DNA of 64,000 bases, taken from Dinoroseobacter sp965279125 (GTDB lineage: Bacteria > Pseudomonadota > Alphaproteobacteria > Rhodobacterales > Rhodobacteraceae). Positions 26,581-35,797 of this stretch are shown piece by piece. The notes under the pieces are model-generated. The model was given only the letters and a program-made list of their open reading frames with translations. It was not told where the DNA came from and did no database searches. A program made the translations under genes and the position numbers. How positions within the stretch are numbered: the stretch's first letter is position 1; every line of letters starts with the position of its first letter. The stretch is taken from positions 136,794-200,793 of the forward strand of contig CBDIHL010000039.1 of the NCBI GenBank assembly GCA_965279125.1, given 5' to 3'.

Positions 26581-27623
26581 GCCAAATGCTGCAAATCGAA
26601 GCCTATACCCCTACCGATAGCGAAGCTTATGATGCGTTCTTGCTCGGAGATCCGAGCACTCTTGTCTATCAGACAAGCTCTTACATGGGGCTTTTGGAAA
26701 ACCTGCTGGGGGCCACGAATGCCACGCTCCTTGCGCGCGACGATGAAGGGCAGCTGAAAGGCGCTTTGCCCTTGATGCGCAAAGAGGGGCCGTTTGGGGC
26801 CGTGCTTAACTCGCTCCCATTTTACGGGAGTAACGGCGCTCTGATTGCACGCAACACTTTTGCCGCGGATGCACTACGCGCTCAGTTTATGCGAGTTGCG
26901 CAGCAGGAAGATGTGGCGGCGTGGACAGTCGTTGAAAACCCGCTGGATCCGAGTGGATTCGTACCTTTCGAGGCCGCGATGGAAGAAGCGCGCATCGGAC
27001 AGTTCACCCCTTTGCCTCAAGAGGGCAACATCCCTGATGCGCTGATGACGGCATTTCACGGCAAGACCCGCAATATGGTGCGCAAGACGGAAAAGCTGGG
27101 CATCGAGGTTCGGACAGACCCCACAGCGTTCGACTTCTTGGCCCGCACCCATACCGACAACATGGCTGAGATTGGGGGGCAGGCAAAGTCGCACCGATTC
27201 TTCGATCTTGTCCCGTCCTATTTCAATGCCGGACGCGATTATCAGATCTATGTCGCATCCTTGGATGGGGTTGATATCGCGGCATTGCTGGTGCTGTTCT
27301 GGAATAAGACAGTCGAGTACTACACCCCCGTTGTGGTCAAGGCACATCGCAGCAGCCAACCGCTGAGTGCTCTGATTTTTCAAGCAATGTGTGATGCTGC
27401 TGAACGCGGGTACGTGTGGTGGAACTGGGGTGGTACGTGGCATTCGCAAGCCGGTGTGTATCAGTTCAAGTCTCGCTGGGGCACGCGCGATATCGATTAC
27501 CGATATAAGATTCAAGTGAACAATACGCGCCTTCTCGATGCGACACCGCACCAGCTATTGGAAGGCTATCCGGGGTTTTACACTGCGCCCTTCTCCAAGC
27601 TGCGCCCTGCTTCCAATCCTTGA
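26577..27623 (+). CDS. FemAB-like / GNAT-fold acyltransferase
   Basis: 348 residues. Two halves of a GNAT-like fold; the C-terminal part has RSSQPLSALIFQAMCDAAER, then YVWWNWGGTWHSQAGVYQFK, like FemAB-type proteins that use aminoacyl-tRNA, or like related long acetyltransferases. The GTG at 26577 overlaps the AsnB stop (GTGA); an ATG follows three codons later. Placed after the amidotransferase, it may attach an acyl or aminoacyl group to an amino sugar. The donor is unknown. Confidence 0.72.
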   Translation: MSQMLQIEAYTPTDSEAYDAFLLGDPSTLVYQTSSYMGLLENLLGATNATLLARDDEGQLKGALPLMRKEGPFGAVLNSLPFYGSNGALIARNTFAADALRAQFMRVAQQEDVAAWTVVENPLDPSGFVPFEAAMEEARIGQFTPLPQEGNIPDALMTAFHGKTRNMVRKTEKLGIEVRTDPTAFDFLARTHTDNMAEIGGQAKSHRFFDLVPSYFNAGRDYQIYVASLDGVDIAALLVLFWNKTVEYYTPVVVKAHRSSQPLSALIFQAMCDAAERGYVWWNWGGTWHSQAGVYQFKSRWGTRDIDYRYKIQVNNTRLLDATPHQLLEGYPGFYTAPFSKLRPASNP

Positions 27624-27636
27624 AGGAGTTTCGTTC

Positions 27637-28344
27637 GTGACACCCCCTGAAAGCGACCCCAAGCACTTGCCCGATGGACAATCCGATGGGTCTGCACAGT
27701 TTGAGACGATACAAAATCTATATACGTCGAGTTATGAAGTCTATGGCGATCACCCTGGTGCGCTGATGACCCCAAAGGGGCGTGGCGAGCTGCGCTATAG
27801 TGCTGTGCCCGAGGTTCTTGGTCCCGACGGGGGCAGCTTGCTCGACTATGGGTGTGGGCTTGGCTATCTATTTGAAACCCTGTCAAAATCCGGCCTGCCG
27901 GTCGCATATCATGGTGTTGATATGATGCAGAGTTTTGTCGATGCGTGTCGTGCGAAGTTTGCAGATCGCGCACAGTTTGACGTGATTGACCCCGAGCATC
28001 CGCTTGAAGGCGCATATGACGTTGTTTTTGCGTCGGGTGTTTTCAATCTGCAAAGCCACGCGGACCCGGCCGTGTCCAAACGCTATGCGTTCGAGCGGAT
28101 CGCGGAGCTTTTCGAGCGTGCAAATACCGCGCTGATTTGCGATTTCCCAAGCCAGTACGTAGATTTTCAACAAGAGAATGCACAGCATTTTACGGTCGGT
28201 GAAGTTGCTGATTTCTGCGTTTCTCGACTGTCGCGGCGCTTTGTGGTGCGCCATGATATTTTGCCATATGAGTTTACACTCGTTGCGTGGAAAGATGACC
28301 GCATTGCGCGGCCACAGAATATTTTCGCGGTGAACCAAGAATGA
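27637..28344 (+). CDS. Class I SAM-dependent methyltransferase
   Basis: 235 residues from the GTG at 27637, chosen for its AAGGAG ribosome site 8 bases upstream; the frame is open to 27538. Motif I GGSLLDYGCGLGYLFETLSK near residue 66, then VDMMQSFVDACRAKF and the post-I acidic segment. The substrate is unknown; probably a sugar, or an intermediate passed to the overlapping FAD enzyme that follows (4-base overlap). Confidence 0.8.
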   Translation: MTPPESDPKHLPDGQSDGSAQFETIQNLYTSSYEVYGDHPGALMTPKGRGELRYSAVPEVLGPDGGSLLDYGCGLGYLFETLSKSGLPVAYHGVDMMQSFVDACRAKFADRAQFDVIDPEHPLEGAYDVVFASGVFNLQSHADPAVSKRYAFERIAELFERANTALICDFPSQYVDFQQENAQHFTVGEVADFCVSRLSRRFVVRHDILPYEFTLVAWKDDRIARPQNIFAVNQE

Positions 28345-29723
28345 CCGTTGCGATAATCGGAGCAGGCCTCTCTGGTCTTGTGGCGGCTGCGCGTGCGGCA
28401 GAGCTAAACCCCAACAGACAGGTCATAATCATTGATCAAGCAGAGCGGCCCGGCGGATTGCTGGGCGGGACCTACTACGATGCGGATGATCTGTATTTTG
28501 ACATAGGAACACATATCTACAAGGAAACCGGACGCCCCGAGATTGACCGTCTCCTGCGTGATGTCGTCCCGAGCGATGATCTGATCTACATGACCCAGCA
28601 GACGGGCGATCTGTCGGGTGCGATTTATGAAGGCCGGCTGCAGGTTAACAGTCATTTCCCGGATTTGCGGGGACAACAGCGCCTCGAGGCCGCCGCGCGC
28701 GCGCTTGTTAGCCATGCTCTAGAAGGGCAGCCTGAGCTTGCCTTGAACCGACTGCACCCCGTCCTGGAGGTCTCGGAAGCGCGTTTTGGCACGAGATACA
28801 CTCAAGATGTTATCGTTCCAATCCTGTCGCATATCTTTGATCGACCGATTGAAGACCTCGCAACATTCTCGCTGTTTCTGCCGGGTATCACGCGGGCTAT
28901 TTTGGACGATCCAGACGCGTGGCATACTCATGAAGACAGCGACATTTACCGAGCTTTGATTGCCTATCCTGAACAACGCCAGTTGCCGCACGCATACCGG
29001 CATGGTTTGGGCCATTTTTATGCGCGCAGGCATGGATCAAACAGTGTCGTGATGGGTCTGGCTGCGCATGTGCAGGATCAAGGCGTCCAGATCTGGACGG
29101 ACGCGAAGATTACGAGTGTGGACCTTGAGACCGGCCGGCTTTGTGTCGACCGCATGGGCCAAACGGCGCAGGTCGTGCAAGCCGACCAGATTGTTTTTGC
29201 AACTGGGGCGATTGGGACTGCGGCGCTGCTTGGTCATGATTTGCGCACCGCAGGGCTGGACCGACCAATGAGCCATTGGATCTTGAACCTCGTTCTTGAA
29301 GCGCCCAGCGACTGTGATCTGCAATATCTCTATGGGTTTGATCCAGATTGCCCGTGGTATCGCGTGACGAATTACAATGCGTTTAGTGGGCAGAAAGACG
29401 ATTGCCGCATGACGGTCGAGGTGCTTGGTGATCGCATCGACGATCCGATAACACGGGCCGCGGACATCGCGCAGCAGCTGCATGATCATGGCATTGCGGG
29501 CAGCCCAAATATCCAGTTTTCAGCCAGCTTGAAGTTGAAGAGTGGGTTTCCGGTTCCCAGCACCCGCAATATGAAGGGGATCGAGGCCATCGCGAAGACA
29601 GTGCGCGCCCAACTGGGATCGCGGCATATATTATGTGGGGTTGGAAGCAAGGACGGTGTTTTCTTCCAGAATGAAGTCTTGGCGGGGGCCTATGATGGCG
29701 TCTCGGAAAAGCTGCTCGGCTAA
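28341..29723 (+). CDS. FAD-dependent amine-oxidase / UDP-galactopyranose-mutase-like protein
   Basis: 460 residues. N-terminal dinucleotide site AIIGAGLSGLVAAARAAE (4-21), then IIIDQAERPGGLLGGTY and FDIGTHIYKETG. C-terminal FAD part around RHILCGVGSKDGVFFQNEV. The fold is that of protoporphyrinogen oxidase, amine oxidases and UDP-galactopyranose mutase. In polysaccharide loci related proteins are mutases or sugar oxidoreductases. It overlaps the methyltransferase upstream by 4 bases and shares one base with the glycosyltransferase downstream, so it is well tied into the operon. The reaction is unknown. Confidence 0.75.
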   Translation: MTVAIIGAGLSGLVAAARAAELNPNRQVIIIDQAERPGGLLGGTYYDADDLYFDIGTHIYKETGRPEIDRLLRDVVPSDDLIYMTQQTGDLSGAIYEGRLQVNSHFPDLRGQQRLEAAARALVSHALEGQPELALNRLHPVLEVSEARFGTRYTQDVIVPILSHIFDRPIEDLATFSLFLPGITRAILDDPDAWHTHEDSDIYRALIAYPEQRQLPHAYRHGLGHFYARRHGSNSVVMGLAAHVQDQGVQIWTDAKITSVDLETGRLCVDRMGQTAQVVQADQIVFATGAIGTAALLGHDLRTAGLDRPMSHWILNLVLEAPSDCDLQYLYGFDPDCPWYRVTNYNAFSGQKDDCRMTVEVLGDRIDDPITRAADIAQQLHDHGIAGSPNIQFSASLKLKSGFPVPSTRNMKGIEAIAKTVRAQLGSRHILCGVGSKDGVFFQNEVLAGAYDGVSEKLLG

Positions 29724-31018
29724 TGTGGGGAGTGCTACGCGATATCATCAAGGCGTTGGTTTTCATGCCAATAGCCGCGCTGATCATCCTAACGGCTGCT
29801 CTGTTGGCGCGCTATTTCGGCAGATCCGAACGCAAGCGGCTTGTTTGGGGCAGCGATCCCATCGGCAACAACCGATATTGGTCTCGCGCGATGAAGGAAG
29901 CCGGATTTCCGTCTGAGACCTTCACGGTTGGCTACTATGCAAAGATCAGCACGCGGCAAGATTGGGACCGTATCCTCGACGAGGAGTTTGGCCGCCTACC
30001 ACATCAGATCAAACTGGTCCTCGCGTTTGCAACGGCCTTGTTTCGGTATGATGTCTTCGTCATGGGGTTCAGTGGTTTTTTCGTTGGTGGCACGGGGTTG
30101 TGGCGACTACAGGCCCATGCCTTTCGGATTGCCCGGAAAAAAACTGTGCTTATCCCATTCGGAGCGGATTACTTTTCCTACCGGGATATACGCTCGACCG
30201 CATTGCTGCATGGTCTGTTGATGTCGTATCCAGAATTTGCGCGCAAGCAGGGCGCGATTGCAGCGCGCGTCGCGTATTGGACGCGCCATGCTGACGTCAT
30301 GATCCCCGGCATGATGGGGCCAGATGGCGGCGGGCGTTGGGATGTGTTGGCCCCTTCCAGCCTTTCGGTCGATCTTGATCAGTGGACGCCGAAGCGGCGT
30401 GCGGACACAGCGGATGGTGCCAGCGCAACCGTATCGATCGCGCATGCCCCCAACCACCGAGGGTTCAAGGGCTCGGAGTTCGTGATCGAGGCGGTAGAGG
30501 AGCTTAGACAAGAGGGGCTAAAGGTTGAGCTGAACTTGATCGAAGGCAAGCAGAACAGTGAGCTGCGCCGCATTCTTGCGGAAGATACAGATATACTTGT
30601 GGAGCAATTGATTGCCACGGGGCATGGCCTCAATGCCGTTGAAGGCATGGCGAGTGGCTTATGCGTCGTCGCAAATCTGGAAGATCAGCAATACACGCGT
30701 CTGTTTCGTCGCTGGTCGCATCTGGATGAATGCCCCATCGTTTCGGCTGAACCCGAGACGATTAAGAACGTTCTGCGCCGTCTGATTACTGATCCGCAGT
30801 TGCGAAAAGAATTGGGGCGCGCAAATCGCGCTTATGCGGAAAAGTATCACGGCCTTAAGGCATCAGAGTTCCTGTTCACAGAAGTGATCGCCTATCTTGA
30901 TGGCGAGCGCGACAGCTTGATCAACCTCTATCACCCGCTCTTGGGCCCTCGTGCCAAGACAGCTCCGAAGATCACGCACCCGCTGGTGAACAATCGCCTG
31001 CCTGACACGGAATGCTAA
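29723..31018 (+). CDS. GT-B-fold glycosyltransferase with N-terminal membrane anchor
   Basis: 431 residues. One hydrophobic segment near residues 10-30 (ALVFMPIAALIILTAALLAR), then an N-terminal alpha/beta domain with YDVFVMGFSGFFVGG and a C-terminal domain with SIAHAPNHRGFKGSEFVIEA, ELNLIEGKQNSELRRIL and VEGMASGLCVVANLE, the donor-binding side of GT-B enzymes. It is similar in layout and in the DVFxMG-SxFF segment to the protein at 33333. Its stop overlaps the flippase start by 7 bases. Confidence 0.72.
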   Translation: MWGVLRDIIKALVFMPIAALIILTAALLARYFGRSERKRLVWGSDPIGNNRYWSRAMKEAGFPSETFTVGYYAKISTRQDWDRILDEEFGRLPHQIKLVLAFATALFRYDVFVMGFSGFFVGGTGLWRLQAHAFRIARKKTVLIPFGADYFSYRDIRSTALLHGLLMSYPEFARKQGAIAARVAYWTRHADVMIPGMMGPDGGGRWDVLAPSSLSVDLDQWTPKRRADTADGASATVSIAHAPNHRGFKGSEFVIEAVEELRQEGLKVELNLIEGKQNSELRRILAEDTDILVEQLIATGHGLNAVEGMASGLCVVANLEDQQYTRLFRRWSHLDECPIVSAEPETIKNVLRRLITDPQLRKELGRANRAYAEKYHGLKASEFLFTEVIAYLDGERDSLINLYHPLLGPRAKTAPKITHPLVNNRLPDTEC

Positions 31019-32452
31019 ACCGGCTTCTTTCAAGCATGGCGATTTATGGAGGCGCGGATTTTGCCTCCAAACTCGTCGCAGTTGTTGCCTTCCCGATCAT
31101 CGCGAGCACGCTTGGCACTGGTTTATACGGCACGCTGGAATTGGTGCTATCGTTCACGGTGATCCTTGGTCTTGTCGCCAATTGTGGACTGAACAATTCT
31201 CTTCAACGGTTTTATTGGGATGGAGATACCCCGCTTGCCGAGCGGCCAGGTCTTGTGAGCTCTGGCGTCGTCACGCTGTGCGGTTTTCTAACTGTGGCAG
31301 TCATCTTCGGCACAGGCTTGGCGGCGCTAGCGATACGAGGCTCTTTGTGGGGGATGGACGACGTCGAAATCTCCCTCCTTGGTATTTTTGCAGCCCTTAT
31401 CCTGATGGCGTTTACGCAAGTTTCACAGTTCATACTTGATGTCTTACGTCTGCATTTTGCACCTTGGCGCTTTTTTGCCGTCTCTTTCTTGTCGCGGATA
31501 GGAACGGCGGTCTTGGGCGTGTTTGGTGTACTTTGGCTCGGGTTCAAGTTGGATGGCTTGCTGGTGCTACAAGCCTTGGCAATTTCGGTCACAATCCCAC
31601 TGGGCTTGTGGCTTATCCGAAAAGATTTGACCCGATCGGTCCGCTTGCAAACGGTCAATCTACTCGTGAGGTTTGGTTATCCGTTCATTTTCGCGGGTCT
31701 GGCGTTCTGGCTGTTTTCCAGTATGGACCGCTGGATGCTCGCATCGCTGCGTTCAATCGAAGAGGTCGGCATCTATTCCGTCGCCAATCGCTTTGCGATG
31801 ATAGCGATGTTCTTCTCAACCGCTTTCGGGCTGGCATGGAGCCCCATGTCGATCAAGGTCAAGACTGATCACCCCGGACATCTACCGGAAGGTCTATGCA
31901 GGGGTTTTATTGCTGCTCATCGGCGCAATGCTTGTCGTGGCAACCACTTTGGCGGTGTTTTCGCGAGACATATTGGCGTTGACGATGCCGGACGAGTTTG
32001 CGGCAGCGGGGCCCGCGTTAGCGATCCTTAGCCTTGGGATCGTCTTCCAAGCGACGCAGCAAATAACGGGCACCGGGATTTCCCTAGAGCGCAAGACATA
32101 TCTCTTCGCGTATCTATCTTGGGGGGCTGCGGCTGTGAACTTCGTGGCCAATTGGCTGTTGATTCCTCAGTTTGGTGTGATTGGTGCGGCATGGGCAACG
32201 GCCCTGTCCTATTTTGCGCTGACATCGGGATATTTGCTGGCTTCGCAGCGACTTCATCCGCTTCCGCTCGATTGGGGGCGCATTGCCGCGCTGCTGCTCT
32301 TGTGGGGCGGCATTGCCGTGGGAACTAGTCTGTTGCGGGCCGAAACGCCTTCGGGCATAAACTTTCTTCTGAAATCAGGCGCTCTGATCGGGGTTTGTGC
32401 CCTGATCTTGGCCCTAGTCTGGACCGCGCGCACCGATGTCAAAACTCCGTAG
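31012..32452 (+). pseudogene. wzx: Wzx-type oligosaccharide flippase, frame broken by one extra base
   Basis: Polytopic protein of the MATE/polysaccharide-transport superfamily that moves lipid-linked repeat units across the inner membrane. Part 1 (SSMAIYGGADFASKLVAVVA to LAWSPMSIKVKTDHP) and part 2 (LLLLIGAMLVVATTLAVFSR onward) lie in different frames. Removing one G from GG at 31876-31877 joins them as TDHPDIYRKVYAGVLLLLIG, giving 479 residues and about 12-14 helices, a normal Wzx. It is the only flippase of this class in the window, which argues for a consensus error. Confidence 0.83.
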
Positions 32453-33326
32453 AAAAATCCTTGTGACTGGCGCGAGTGGCTTGGTTGGCACGCATTTGCT
32501 GCCACGATTGGCCGCTGAGCATACTGTCTATGCGATTTCTCGGACCGGGGCGCAGGTGGCTGGGGCGCAAACGATCACGCTCGATCTGGGGCAGAATTGG
32601 GCCCAGGACGATTTGCCCAAAGACGTCGATACGATCATCCATCTCGCGCAATCGAACCTGTTTCGCGACTTTCCCGAGAACGTCGATGAGGTCTTGAGTG
32701 TCAACACCGTTAGCACCATTCGATTGTTGGATTTTGCGCGTCGTCAAGGAGTGAAAACCTTTGTTCTTGCCTCGTCAGGGGGCATTTACGGCAACGGAGC
32801 CACCACGTTTTCCGAGGATGCGCCGATCGTCGCGAAAGGGGATCTGGGTTTCTACATCGGAACGCGTCTGTGCGCCGAGATTTTGTCGGAACCCTATGCG
32901 GCGTTCATGAACATCTCGACCCTGCGATTTTTCTTTGTCTACGGCCCCGGTCAACGCGACAGTATGCTCATTCCGCGCCTGATCCGCTCTGTTCAATCTG
33001 GCACCCCGATCAATCTACAAGGGCCAGAGGGTCTGTCGATTAACCCTGTGCACGTCTCGGACGCGACGATTGCAATCTGTTCTGCACTTGAGTTGGACAG
33101 TAGCCAGAAGATTAATATTGCGGGTCCGAATGTCCTGAGCCTGAGGGCTATCGCGGAAACGATTGGGCAGGTCGTGGGCAAGAAGCCCGTCTTTTCGCAA
33201 GCGTCCGCAACGGCAGGTCAGGATCTGGTCGCAGATATTGAACGCATGAAGACACTGCTGCACCACCCGGAAATAGGGTTCGTTGAAGGTGTGACTGATC
33301 TCGTGCGCCACATGTCGCCGGAGTAA
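32436..33326 (+). CDS. NAD(P)-dependent epimerase/dehydratase with altered active site
   Basis: 296 residues. Cofactor site KILVTGASGLVGTHLLPRL near residue 7, then LASSGGIYG and FYIGTRLCAEIL. The usual Tyr-x-x-x-Lys pair reads Tyr-x-x-x-Arg here (YIGTR), so the key Lys is an Arg. LRFFFVYGPGQRDSM follows as usual. It may be an unusual epimerase/reductase or have lost standard catalysis. It overlaps the wzx end by 17 bases; the next gene begins 6 bases after its stop. Confidence 0.77.
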   Translation: MSKLRRKILVTGASGLVGTHLLPRLAAEHTVYAISRTGAQVAGAQTITLDLGQNWAQDDLPKDVDTIIHLAQSNLFRDFPENVDEVLSVNTVSTIRLLDFARRQGVKTFVLASSGGIYGNGATTFSEDAPIVAKGDLGFYIGTRLCAEILSEPYAAFMNISTLRFFFVYGPGQRDSMLIPRLIRSVQSGTPINLQGPEGLSINPVHVSDATIAICSALELDSSQKINIAGPNVLSLRAIAETIGQVVGKKPVFSQASATAGQDLVADIERMKTLLHHPEIGFVEGVTDLVRHMSPE

Positions 33327-33332
33327 ACCGGA

Positions 33333-34706
33333 ATGCGCATCTTTCTCGGGCTTGCCGAGGTCTCAGGCTTTTATACGAACTTGCGCAAAGGGTTTGCGGA
33401 GCTTGGCGTTGATGTTGAGCTTGTCACGCTTAGCGAGCACCGTTTCCAATATGGCGATCCAGCACAGAAACCTGGGTTATGGACACGATTTGCGCGCTGG
33501 GGCGTGGCGGGGCGGCTGAAGGCGCAAGCGCGCGGAAAGCTGAGCAGGCTTTTCTGGGCTGCTATGGCAGCCGTTTCCCGTCTGACCTTGCTGATTTGGG
33601 CCATCGTCAAATTTGACGTGTTCATCATGGGGTGTTCGACGAGCTTTTTTCGGTTTCGCGAGCTTCCGATCCTGAAGCTGCTTGGCAAGAAGATCATCTA
33701 CATTTTCCATGGCACCGATGGACGTCCTGCGTTCATGGACGGTTTTGCGGAAGATACCTTCCTACCCCAACATCTGCGGGACGGGACAGGATATATCCCG
33801 CCATTTGTTGAGACCGACAGCGACGAAGACACCGCCGCCCGCTGCGAGGCCTATCGACAGTTGATCCATTGGCGCAAAGGCAATGTCGATAAAATCAATC
33901 AGTATGCAGATATCATCGTCGACTCGCCCTCTCACGGGCAGCACCATACCAAGCCTTTCGTTCAGCGTAGTATCATCGGGATGCCATATATTCCGAACCA
34001 AGATTTGCTGAACCAAAGCGCAGAAAGGGCCAAACCTCAGGGTGAAGGGTTGGTTGTCTTGCATAGCCCGTCCTTTCCAAGCGGAAAAGGTTCGCCGCAA
34101 ATCCGGGCCGCGATAGAGGCCGTGCGGGCCAAAGGCCATACAATAGAGTTGATCGAGTTGACCGGACGGCCAAATCATGAAGTGCTCGAACATATTAGCA
34201 GGTGTGATTTCGTCATAGATCAAGCCTTCTCGGATATGCCGATGGTTGGCTTTGCCACAGAGGCTGCTTTTTTCGGAAGGCCCGCAATTGTCGGGGGATA
34301 TTACGCCGATTTTCTGGAAAAAGACTTGGATTCGGACTGGCGTCCACCCACGCATTTTTGCCACCCCGACCAGCTTGAGGCCGCTGTCGAGCGTTTGGTC
34401 ACAGACGCAGAGTATCGCGCAGAACTTGGCCAGCGCGCCAGAAGCTTCGTTGAAGCGAAATGGCACGCAACCGCATCCGCGCGACGCTTATTGCAGCTTC
34501 TGGAGGTCGTGCCACCCGAGTGGATCTTTGATCCGCAAGCGTGCGATTATCCCTATGGCATGGGGCTGCCACAGACGCGGTTACGTGGCATCTTGGGGCG
34601 GTTGCATGATGCCTATGGGGACGCAGTTTTCTGCCTTGATGACAAGCCGGAACTGCTGCGCCGTATCGTGGCGGTCGCGCGCGAAAGCGATCTGAAAGCA
34701 AAATAG
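33333..34706 (+). CDS. GT-B-fold glycosyltransferase
   Basis: 457 residues, starting MRIFLGLAEVSGFYTNLRKG. The segment FDVFIMGCSTSFFRFRELPI followed by GKKIIYIFHGTDGRP parallels the same region of the protein at 29723, so the two look like distant paralogues. The C-terminal half has VLHSPSFPSGKGSPQIRAAI, IELTGRPNHEVLEHISRCDF and VGFATEAAFFGRPAIVGGYY, a donor-binding domain. No signal peptide; expected at the cytoplasmic membrane face. The acceptor and donor are unknown. A 128-base gap follows, the largest inside this arm. Confidence 0.72.
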   Translation: MRIFLGLAEVSGFYTNLRKGFAELGVDVELVTLSEHRFQYGDPAQKPGLWTRFARWGVAGRLKAQARGKLSRLFWAAMAAVSRLTLLIWAIVKFDVFIMGCSTSFFRFRELPILKLLGKKIIYIFHGTDGRPAFMDGFAEDTFLPQHLRDGTGYIPPFVETDSDEDTAARCEAYRQLIHWRKGNVDKINQYADIIVDSPSHGQHHTKPFVQRSIIGMPYIPNQDLLNQSAERAKPQGEGLVVLHSPSFPSGKGSPQIRAAIEAVRAKGHTIELIELTGRPNHEVLEHISRCDFVIDQAFSDMPMVGFATEAAFFGRPAIVGGYYADFLEKDLDSDWRPPTHFCHPDQLEAAVERLVTDAEYRAELGQRARSFVEAKWHATASARRLLQLLEVVPPEWIFDPQACDYPYGMGLPQTRLRGILGRLHDAYGDAVFCLDDKPELLRRIVAVARESDLKAK

Positions 34707-34834
34707 GCGCATAAACACGGCTGTTAGCGCAGAATATTCCAGTGCTTAACGCAGGAACAGTTGCGGCTGATGTCAAAAATCGTGCACAAGCTGGGCAACT
34801 GATAAACCGCTGCGCAATACGAGGACGCTCAACC

Positions 34835-35791
34835 ATGATCCAAAATAAGACAATTGTGATCACGGGTGGTGCCGGCTTCATCGGTTCCACACTGGCAGGG
34901 CGTCTGGCGGATGAAAATAAGATCATCCTGTTCGACAATCTTACCCGCAACACGATCAAGTTCACCGGAGGGGCCGAGCATCCGAATGTTAGCTTGGTTC
35001 AGGGCGATATTCTGGATTATGCCTCGATCCGCGCTGCGGTTGAGGGCGCTGATATTGTTGTTCACGCCGCTGCAATCGCTGGCATTGATACGGTGATCAA
35101 GTCGCCAATCAACACCATGGAAGTTAACATGCTCGGCACTGCAAACGTGCTGCGCGCGGCCAGCGACGCACAGGTAAGCCAGCGTGTGGTCGAGTTTTCG
35201 ACCTCAGAAGTGTTCGGCAGCATGGCATATCGCGTAAGTGAAGTGACGCAAGCTGTAGCAGGCTCGGCCGGAGAAGCGCGTTGGGTCTATGCGGTCAGCA
35301 AGTTGGCGGGAGAGCATCTGACCCATGCCTATCACCGCGAGCGCGGATTGCCGACAGTAACTCTGCGCCCGTTCAACGTCTACGGGCCGGGGCAAACCGG
35401 CGAAGGTGCTATCCAGATCTTTATTCGCAAAGCTCTTCTGAACGAGCCGATTTCGATCTATGGCGATGGCACCCAGATTCGCGCTTGGTGCTTTGTCGAT
35501 GACATGGTGGATGCCTTGATGCTTGCGGTCGAGCACCCGAATGCGGTGGGCGAGTCGTTCAACATCGGCAACGCGCGGGCGGTTACGACGATTTTCGGTT
35601 TGGCCGAGGCCGTGTGCCGTGTGCTGAACTCCAATTCCGAGATTATCTTCAAGCCACCGCTTTCGGCAGATATCGAACTGCGTATCCCGGAGACACGCAA
35701 AGCCGAAGATCTGTTGGGTTACAAAGCGAAGATCGATCTTGAAGAAGGCATCACCCGGACGGCGGCTTGGTTCAAAGACAGGGTGCTCTGA
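34835..35791 (+). CDS. NAD-dependent nucleotide-sugar epimerase/dehydratase
   Basis: 318 residues from the ATG at 34835 (GAGGA upstream). Cofactor site TIVITGGAGFIGSTLAGRLA near residue 6, FSTSEVFGSMAYR, catalytic YAVSKLAGEHL, and TLRPFNVYGPGQTGEGAIQI. It resembles dTDP-glucose 4,6-dehydratase and UDP-glucuronate decarboxylase groups. Followed 6 bases later by a PglD-like acetyltransferase, so it may feed an acylated amino sugar or provide a separate sugar. The substrate cannot be fixed from the sequence. Confidence 0.8.
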   Translation: MIQNKTIVITGGAGFIGSTLAGRLADENKIILFDNLTRNTIKFTGGAEHPNVSLVQGDILDYASIRAAVEGADIVVHAAAIAGIDTVIKSPINTMEVNMLGTANVLRAASDAQVSQRVVEFSTSEVFGSMAYRVSEVTQAVAGSAGEARWVYAVSKLAGEHLTHAYHRERGLPTVTLRPFNVYGPGQTGEGAIQIFIRKALLNEPISIYGDGTQIRAWCFVDDMVDALMLAVEHPNAVGESFNIGNARAVTTIFGLAEAVCRVLNSNSEIIFKPPLSADIELRIPETRKAEDLLGYKAKIDLEEGITRTAAWFKDRVL

Positions 35792-35797
35792 GCCATC

